A DNA stretch of 64,000 nt from contig CP016211.1 in NCBI GenBank assembly GCA_001931535.1, positions 682,001 to 746,000 on the forward strand, given 5' to 3'. The notes under the pieces are model-generated. The model saw only the letters and a list, made by a program, of their open reading frames with translations, was not told the DNA's origin and did not search any database. A program made the position numbers and the translations under genes. This DNA comes from Minicystis rosea (GTDB lineage: Bacteria; Myxococcota_A; Polyangia; Polyangiales; Polyangiaceae). Of the stretch, positions 59,437 to 64,000 are shown piece by piece. How positions within the stretch are numbered: position 1 is the stretch's first letter; each line of letters opens with the position of its first letter.

Positions 59437-60954
59437 TCACACGTTGGGGAGCTGCCAGTCGATCGGGGCCTTGCCCTTGCGGGAGAGGGCTTCGTTGATC
59501 GACGAGAACGGCTTGCTCCCGAAGAACCCGTTGCGCGCCGAGAGCGGTGAGGGATGCGCCGAGCTCAGCACCGTGTGGCGCGAGGTGTCGATGAGCTTCG
59601 CCTTCTTCTGCGCGTAGGCCCCCCACAGCACGAACACCACCGGATCGGATCGCTCGGACACCTTGCGCAGCACGGCGTCCGTGAAGGTCTCCCAGCCTCG
59701 ATTCTTGTGCGAGTTGGGCGTGTGGGCGCGGACGGTGAGCACCGCGTTGAGCAGGAGCACGCCCTGCTCGGCCCAGCGCACCAGGCTCCCGTGGTTCGGC
59801 GTGCGGAAGCCGACGTCGCTTTGCAGCTCTTTGAACATGTTCACGAGCGACGGCGGCGGCGGCACCGGCGGCCGCACGGAGAAGCAGAGGCCGTGGGCCT
59901 GCCCGTCGTCGTGATACGGATCCTGGCCGAGGAGCACGACCTTCACGTCCGCGAAGGGCGTGAGCTCCAGCGCATTGAAGATCTCGTCCTGCGGAGGGAA
60001 GATGTCGGCGCTCGCCCGCTCCTCGGCGATGAAGCGCTCGAGCTCGGCGAAATAAGGCTTCTTCACCTCGTCCGCGAGCGCTTCGCGCCAGCTCTCGGGG
60101 ATGGGCGGCAGCCCGCCGCTGCTCGATCCCGAGCTCTTCGCCGGTGTCGTCGTCTTCTCGGTCGTCTTCTTCGTCGCCATCGTTGTCTTCGTCTCCCTCT
60201 CCGTCTCCGTCGTCTTTCCCGCCTTCGTCTTCGCGGGCGAGCTCGCGGTCTTCTTCGTGGTCTCGATCGGTGCCTCGTCCGGCGCTGCGTCGGGGCTCGC
60301 GCTCGGCGTCACGCCCGGTTCGAGCTTCTTCGCGCAGAGGCCGTCCGCGAAGATGCACCCGCCGCATTGTGGGCCTTTGGCCGTGCACGTGTAGCGGCCG
60401 TGCAGCACCATGGCGGGGCCGAAGAAGGTCCACTCGCGCTCGGGCAGGAGGCGCATCAAATCCTGCTCGATGCGATCGGGATCGTCCTCGCGCGAGAGGC
60501 CCATGCGGCGTGACACGCGGGCCACGTGCGTGTCGACGATCACGCCGGAGGGGAGGTCGAACGCGGTGTTGAGCACGACGTTCGCCGTCTTCCGCGCCAC
60601 GCCGGGCAGGGTGATGAGCTCCGCCATCGTCCGAGGCACCTCGCCGCCGAAACGATCCACGAGCGCCCGGCAGGCACCTTGAATGGCTTTGGCCTTGTTG
60701 CGGTAGAAGCCCGTCGGGCGAATCGCCTCTTCGAGCGTGGCCGTGTCTCCATCGGCGTAGTCCCGCGCCGTCCGATACGTCTTGAAGAGCGTGGCCGTGA
60801 CCCGATTGACCCGCTCGTCCGTGCATTGGGCCGCGAGGATCGTCGCGACCAAGAGCTCGAGCGGCGTCTGCCAATCGAGCTCGTATCGCGCGTTCGGATG
60901 CTTTCGACGCAGGCGATCGAGGATGACGGGAATGCTCTGGTTCGCGGTAGGCAT
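59437..60954 (-). CDS. Endonuclease III-uracil DNA glycosylase fusion
   Basis: This is one continuous 505-residue frame. Residues ~1-215 are endonuclease III: ATILAAQCTDERVNRVTATL, HhH LPGVARKTANVVL with catalytic Lys, VDTHVARVSRRMGL with catalytic Asp and the Fe-S cluster CTAKGPQCGGCIFADGLC. A Lys/Thr-rich linker follows. From about 285 it is family-1 uracil DNA glycosylase: VVLLGQDPYHDDGQAHGLCF, LLLNAVLTVRAHTPNSH and SSAHPSPLSARNGFFG. Both enzymes are normally separate. No stop or frameshift separates them. An internal ATG before ATKKTTEKTTTPAKSSG could also yield Ung alone. The last Fe-S spacing is C-x6-C rather than the usual C-x5-C. Confidence 0.85.
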   Translation of the reverse strand: MPTANQSIPVILDRLRRKHPNARYELDWQTPLELLVATILAAQCTDERVNRVTATLFKTYRTARDYADGDTATLEEAIRPTGFYRNKAKAIQGACRALVDRFGGEVPRTMAELITLPGVARKTANVVLNTAFDLPSGVIVDTHVARVSRRMGLSREDDPDRIEQDLMRLLPEREWTFFGPAMVLHGRYTCTAKGPQCGGCIFADGLCAKKLEPGVTPSASPDAAPDEAPIETTKKTASSPAKTKAGKTTETERETKTTMATKKTTEKTTTPAKSSGSSSGGLPPIPESWREALADEVKKPYFAELERFIAEERASADIFPPQDEIFNALELTPFADVKVVLLGQDPYHDDGQAHGLCFSVRPPVPPPPSLVNMFKELQSDVGFRTPNHGSLVRWAEQGVLLLNAVLTVRAHTPNSHKNRGWETFTDAVLRKVSERSDPVVFVLWGAYAQKKAKLIDTSRHTVLSSAHPSPLSARNGFFGSKPFSSINEALSRKGKAPIDWQLPNV

Positions 60955-61108
60955 GCGGCTTCTTTCATCGGATGAGAGCACAGGTTGTCCCACCCTTGGG
61001 TGCATTGTAGCGGCCGAATTTCGTGCGATCCGGCGAACGATTTCACTTGTCGAGATATGGAATGTTGCCGTTATCCTCATGAACACCTGCCCGACGCAAG
61101 GAGGACCG

Positions 61109-61834
61109 ATGCGTACGACCCTGTTCCTGTCCACGCTCTTCGCCGTCACGCTGGCCGGCGGTGCTGCCCTCGCCGAGAATCCGCACGAGAGCAGCCACGC
61201 CAAGGCTCCTCGTGTGATCGAGCGGCTCCGCTCGCGCGGCGACATGGTGGACAAGAGCTATCGCAGCAACGACCGTGGGGCGCGCGCTCCGCAGGAGTCG
61301 GGCTCGCAGGTGGCGAAGCAGGGACAGCAGCCCAAGCAGGTCCTCGACAAGACCTCTTCGCGCGTCAACTGCTCCGAGGGCGGCGTCGATTGCGCAGCTC
61401 CCCGCGGCGCGGCCAAGGCCAATGGCATGGAGGCTTCGGCCGGCCAGACGACGCAGGCCGCGCGCTCGCCGGCGTTCCTCGACAAGATCCTCGGCAAGGA
61501 TCGGACGAACTTCAACGAGGCCGGTGAGGATCAGGGCATGTCGAGCCGCGCGGTGAAGCGCGCTTGGGCCAGCGTCGCGGCCCGCAACGGCGGCGGGTCG
61601 ACGGCCGCCGTCCCGCTCGCGCAGCAGAAGCAGGTCGTCCGCACGCAGCAGCAGGCGTCGGAAGATCGCATGGCCTGCAACGACGCGGGCGAGTGCGCGA
61701 TGTCGAGCAAGGCCGTCAACAAGGTTTGGGCCTACGATCAGATCAAGAAGGGCATCTGGAAGGGCCCGGATCTCAAGCACGAGCCCACGCCGGCCGAGGT
61801 CGCCATCCAGCGGATGAAGGCCGAGAAGAAGTGA
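61109..61834 (+). CDS. Secreted protein with threefold C/N-x-(A/G)-G module
   Basis: A 241-residue protein from ATG 61109 (AAGGAGG upstream) with signal LFLSTLFAVTLAGGAALA. Three related segments are visible: VNCSEGGVDCAAPRG, NFNEAGEDQGMSSRAVKRAW and ACNDAGECAMSSKAVNKVWA. The second and third share MSS(R/K)AV(K/N)(R/K). The rest is Gln/Ala/Lys-rich and probably disordered. The end (AEVAIQRMKAEKK) is basic. I do not recognise the family. A strong terminator follows. Confidence 0.65.
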   Translation: MRTTLFLSTLFAVTLAGGAALAENPHESSHAKAPRVIERLRSRGDMVDKSYRSNDRGARAPQESGSQVAKQGQQPKQVLDKTSSRVNCSEGGVDCAAPRGAAKANGMEASAGQTTQAARSPAFLDKILGKDRTNFNEAGEDQGMSSRAVKRAWASVAARNGGGSTAAVPLAQQKQVVRTQQQASEDRMACNDAGECAMSSKAVNKVWAYDQIKKGIWKGPDLKHEPTPAEVAIQRMKAEKK

Positions 61835-61862
61835 TCGATTAGCTCCTTCGTCAGGGGCCGCT

Positions 61863-61897
61863 CAAACCCCCTCTTCCCATCCGGGAGAGGGGGTTTG
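61863..61897 (+). terminator. Rho-independent terminator
   Basis: AAACCCCCTC and GAGGGGGTTT form a stem around TTCCCATCCGGGA, followed by GGCTTTTG. It ends the secreted-protein transcript. Confidence 0.8.
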
Positions 61898-62036
61898 GCT
61901 TTTGTGGCCCTGAGTCGAGCTCTCGCGTCACGATGCGCGAAGCGCACGAGTCGGCGTCGCGGGCGCGCCGGTGGTCACGTGCAGCGAGGGTAGGGGAGGC
62001 GATTCGTGCGGTGCGGGAGCGGCACGCGATGCGTGG

Positions 62037-63926
62037 CTATTTCTGGAGGACGCCGGCGACGACGAGGATCGCGATGACGATGCCCATCAAGCTCTCGCCG
62101 GCGATGAGGCCGGAGCTCACGGGGACGACGAGCTCTTCGGCGGCCTCGGGGCGCTTCCTGCGCATGCCCTCGGCGATGGCGGAGCCGATGAACATGGCGA
62201 TGGCGTTGCTACCGGGGATGACCATGGCGATGCCGAGGCCCGACGCGGAGGGCACGTATTTGAGATGGCGCTTGGGCACGGCTTTCTCGAGCACGGAGAG
62301 CGCCACGCCGAGCAGGAAGCCGACGACGATGGCAATGCGCGCAGAGCCTTGCAGGCCGCCGATGCCACCGGCGAACGCCTTCGAGACACCGGCCCAAACC
62401 AAGCATGAAGGCGCGGGCCACGCGTCGCTGCCGAGCACCGAAGGGTCGGGGATGATGAGGTTGAAGGCGGGCACCACCACGAGCGCGCCGGCCGCGACGC
62501 CGAAGAGCTGGGCATACGTTTGCTGGCGCGGGCTCGCGCCGAGGAGCTTGCCGGACTTCAACGTGGTGAGGAGATCGGCGGCGTGCAGGCCGACGCCGCC
62601 GGTGACGTTGGCCGACATGATGTTGCCCGAGAGGTTGCCGGGGGTGAGCGCGCCGAAGACGAGCTGCGTCACCGGGCCGAGGGCCTTGGTCGGGGTCACG
62701 TCGGTCTCGCCCGTCACGCGCGCGGCCACGAAGCCCATCAACACCGCGAGCGGCACCGCGATGGCGCCGGCCCAGAGCGGGATGCGGAAGAGCCACGCCA
62801 TCAGCGCCACGACGACGGGGCCGAGCACCAAAAAGCCCGCGGGGAACCACCAATCGGGGCACTCGTCGCTGGTGGGAACAGGCGTCGGAGCAGGCTTCTT
62901 TTTCCGGCCGAGGAGCGCGCCGAGGCCCGAGAAGGCGCGGAGCACGCTCTTGTAATCGAAGAGGAAGGAGGTGAGCCCCGAGCCCACGAGGATGGCCGCG
63001 CCGGGCCACAGCGTCCACGCGACGATGGCCTTGTAACCCGTGTCCTTGATCATGCCGTGCGCGAGCAGCCAGGGCGCGAGCGAAGCATAGGTGAGCATGC
63101 CGCCGAGCAGCAGGGACCAGCCGGTGCGGAAGCTCATGAGCGCGCCGGCGGCGACCAACACGAGCTCGGTTTTGAGCGTGATCGTCCACTCCTTGAGGGC
63201 GCGGCCCGCGAGGGTGAGCGGGAGGTTGATGGCGCCGGGGACGTTGAACGGCATCCATGCGGCTTTGGCGTCGCGCAGGAAGGTGAGCACCGCGCCGACG
63301 CCCGCGGCGATGGCCAAGGAGCGTGCTTTGGAGGAGCCGCCGCCTTGGCCGTCGACGGCGTGGATCGATCGAATCGTCTCGGCGGTGGCTTTGCCGGTGG
63401 GGAAGGCGAGCTCTTCTTCGTCGATGAGCTGGCGCTTGATGGGGATGGCCGCGAAGACGCCGAGCGCGGCGATGACCGCGAACCACAGGATCATCAGGAC
63501 GGAGTCGGGGCGCGTGGTGGTGACCATCAAGAGCGCGCCGAACGCGGCCATGTTGCCGCCGCCCGTCATGTAGCCCGCGCCCGAGGCCACCGTGGTGAGC
63601 GCGTTGTTCTCCAGCGCGCCGAGCGGCTGCTTGGCGACGCGCAGCGCATGGAGGATCTGGAAGAGCGCGAAGGCGAGGATGCAGGCGGTGAGGGTGACGC
63701 CGAGACTCCACCCCGTCTTGAAGAAGACGTAGATGTTCGAGAGGCACATCACCGCGCCGATGCCCATGCCGGCGATGACGGAACGCACGGTGAGCTGCGC
63801 GGTGGAGGCGCCGGGCGAAGCGGGAGCCGGCGCGGTGGAGACGGCGGGGGAGCATCCATGTGCGCCGCACGGTAGCCAAGTGCGACGGCGATCACCACCG
63901 GCCTCGCGTGCTCGGCGCGGGGTCAT
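62037..63926 (-). CDS. OPT-family oligopeptide transporter
   Basis: A ~629-residue polytopic protein with the OPT family pattern: about 14-16 hydrophobic helices and a central hydrophilic insertion with PAPTPVPTSDECPD. NMAAFGALLMVTTTRPDSVL, LTVRSVIAGMGIGAVMCLSN, GGVGLHAADLLTTLKSGKLL and AMVIPGSNAIAMFIGSAIAE are typical segments. OPT proteins import oligopeptides or metal-chelator complexes by proton symport. ATG 63926 is used; the frame is open to a TTG at 63968 that would add 14 residues. The remaining 74 bases of the window are not assigned. Confidence 0.85.
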   Translation of the reverse strand: MTPRRAREAGGDRRRTWLPCGAHGCSPAVSTAPAPASPGASTAQLTVRSVIAGMGIGAVMCLSNIYVFFKTGWSLGVTLTACILAFALFQILHALRVAKQPLGALENNALTTVASGAGYMTGGGNMAAFGALLMVTTTRPDSVLMILWFAVIAALGVFAAIPIKRQLIDEEELAFPTGKATAETIRSIHAVDGQGGGSSKARSLAIAAGVGAVLTFLRDAKAAWMPFNVPGAINLPLTLAGRALKEWTITLKTELVLVAAGALMSFRTGWSLLLGGMLTYASLAPWLLAHGMIKDTGYKAIVAWTLWPGAAILVGSGLTSFLFDYKSVLRAFSGLGALLGRKKKPAPTPVPTSDECPDWWFPAGFLVLGPVVVALMAWLFRIPLWAGAIAVPLAVLMGFVAARVTGETDVTPTKALGPVTQLVFGALTPGNLSGNIMSANVTGGVGLHAADLLTTLKSGKLLGASPRQQTYAQLFGVAAGALVVVPAFNLIIPDPSVLGSDAWPAPSCLVWAGVSKAFAGGIGGLQGSARIAIVVGFLLGVALSVLEKAVPKRHLKYVPSASGLGIAMVIPGSNAIAMFIGSAIAEGMRRKRPEAAEELVVPVSSGLIAGESLMGIVIAILVVAGVLQK

Positions 63927-64000
63927 GGGATGGAGCCCCGCGTCGAGGTCGGCGAGGTGATCGCTCAATACAGAAACGGGATCATCCGGAAGCGTGCGCG

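Noticed and set aside
1..64000. tRNA, rRNA, insertion sequences or prophage genes
   Set aside because: None recognised by eye. Absence of small RNA genes cannot be proven without a dedicated search.

Overview
This 64 kb window is very GC-rich, densely coding chromosomal DNA. No rRNA, tRNA, insertion sequence, prophage or CRISPR array was recognised. The gene content points to a myxobacterium (Myxococcota, probably Polyangiales). It has DUF2169/pentapeptide/VgrG clusters, an AgmX/PglI-type C-terminal domain, MopE-like CDGIDNDCNG repeats, many lipoproteins with WD40 or TPR domains, sigma/anti-sigma pairs, and GTGA or ATGA start/stop overlaps. The taxonomic call is inference from gene families; no marker gene is present.

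Layout. 1-7.8 kb (minus): a tightly packed type VI secretion accessory operon with two needle-like paralogues, a DUF2169-pentapeptide fusion, a long pentapeptide protein, DUF3540 and a DUF4150 (PAAR-like) gene cut by the window edge. A divergent papain-like cysteine protease (7.9-8.7 kb) may be its cargo. 8.8-12.2 kb: an NrsF-like anti-sigma, an ECF sigma factor, secreted proteins and a four-helix, possibly di-haem membrane protein. A 128 bp inverted repeat separates sigma from anti-sigma. 12.4-16.3 kb (minus): a second T6SS accessory operon, DUF2169, a COMM-domain-like protein and a short VgrG. 16.3-16.9 kb: a peroxiredoxin-like lipoprotein gene with an in-frame TGA at the first cysteine of CxxC and a hairpin just downstream, i.e. 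a candidate selenoprotein. 19.7-21.05 kb: a MarR-SDR operon with an operator over its own promoter and start codon. 21.4-27.8 kb: a CHAT protease-STAND ATPase-WD40 giant followed by a caspase/gingipain-fold protein. Each has a single -1 frameshift at a C-run. 27.8-30.4 kb: a MoxR ATPase and VWA/HExxH pair. 30.5-33.9 kb: a WD40 lipoprotein, a CTG-start lipoprotein and a 32-residue micro-ORF.

34-64 kb is mostly housekeeping and cell-envelope genes: clpS, hisA, a GT-C glycosyltransferase, pgsA, SDR, epmA with an extra N-terminal domain, a second ECF sigma with a membrane partner, MopE-like and other lipoproteins, a fatty acid desaturase, a sterol desaturase-family hydroxylase, an L,D-transpeptidase, an orphan Fis-type HTH protein, an endonuclease III-uracil DNA glycosylase fusion and an OPT transporter. 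The 450 bp between the HTH gene and the fusion gene carries two different palindrome families, three copies each, although both flanking genes point into it.

Functional links. The two T6SS accessory operons share DUF2169 and a local AQQ-x-IW motif and probably build or load spike-associated effectors. The CHAT/STAND/WD40 and caspase-fold pair looks like a sensor-protease immunity or cell-death module. The strongest candidates for something not yet described are the COMM-like protein, the UxxC selenoprotein, the Nth-Ung fusion and the convergent palindrome region.
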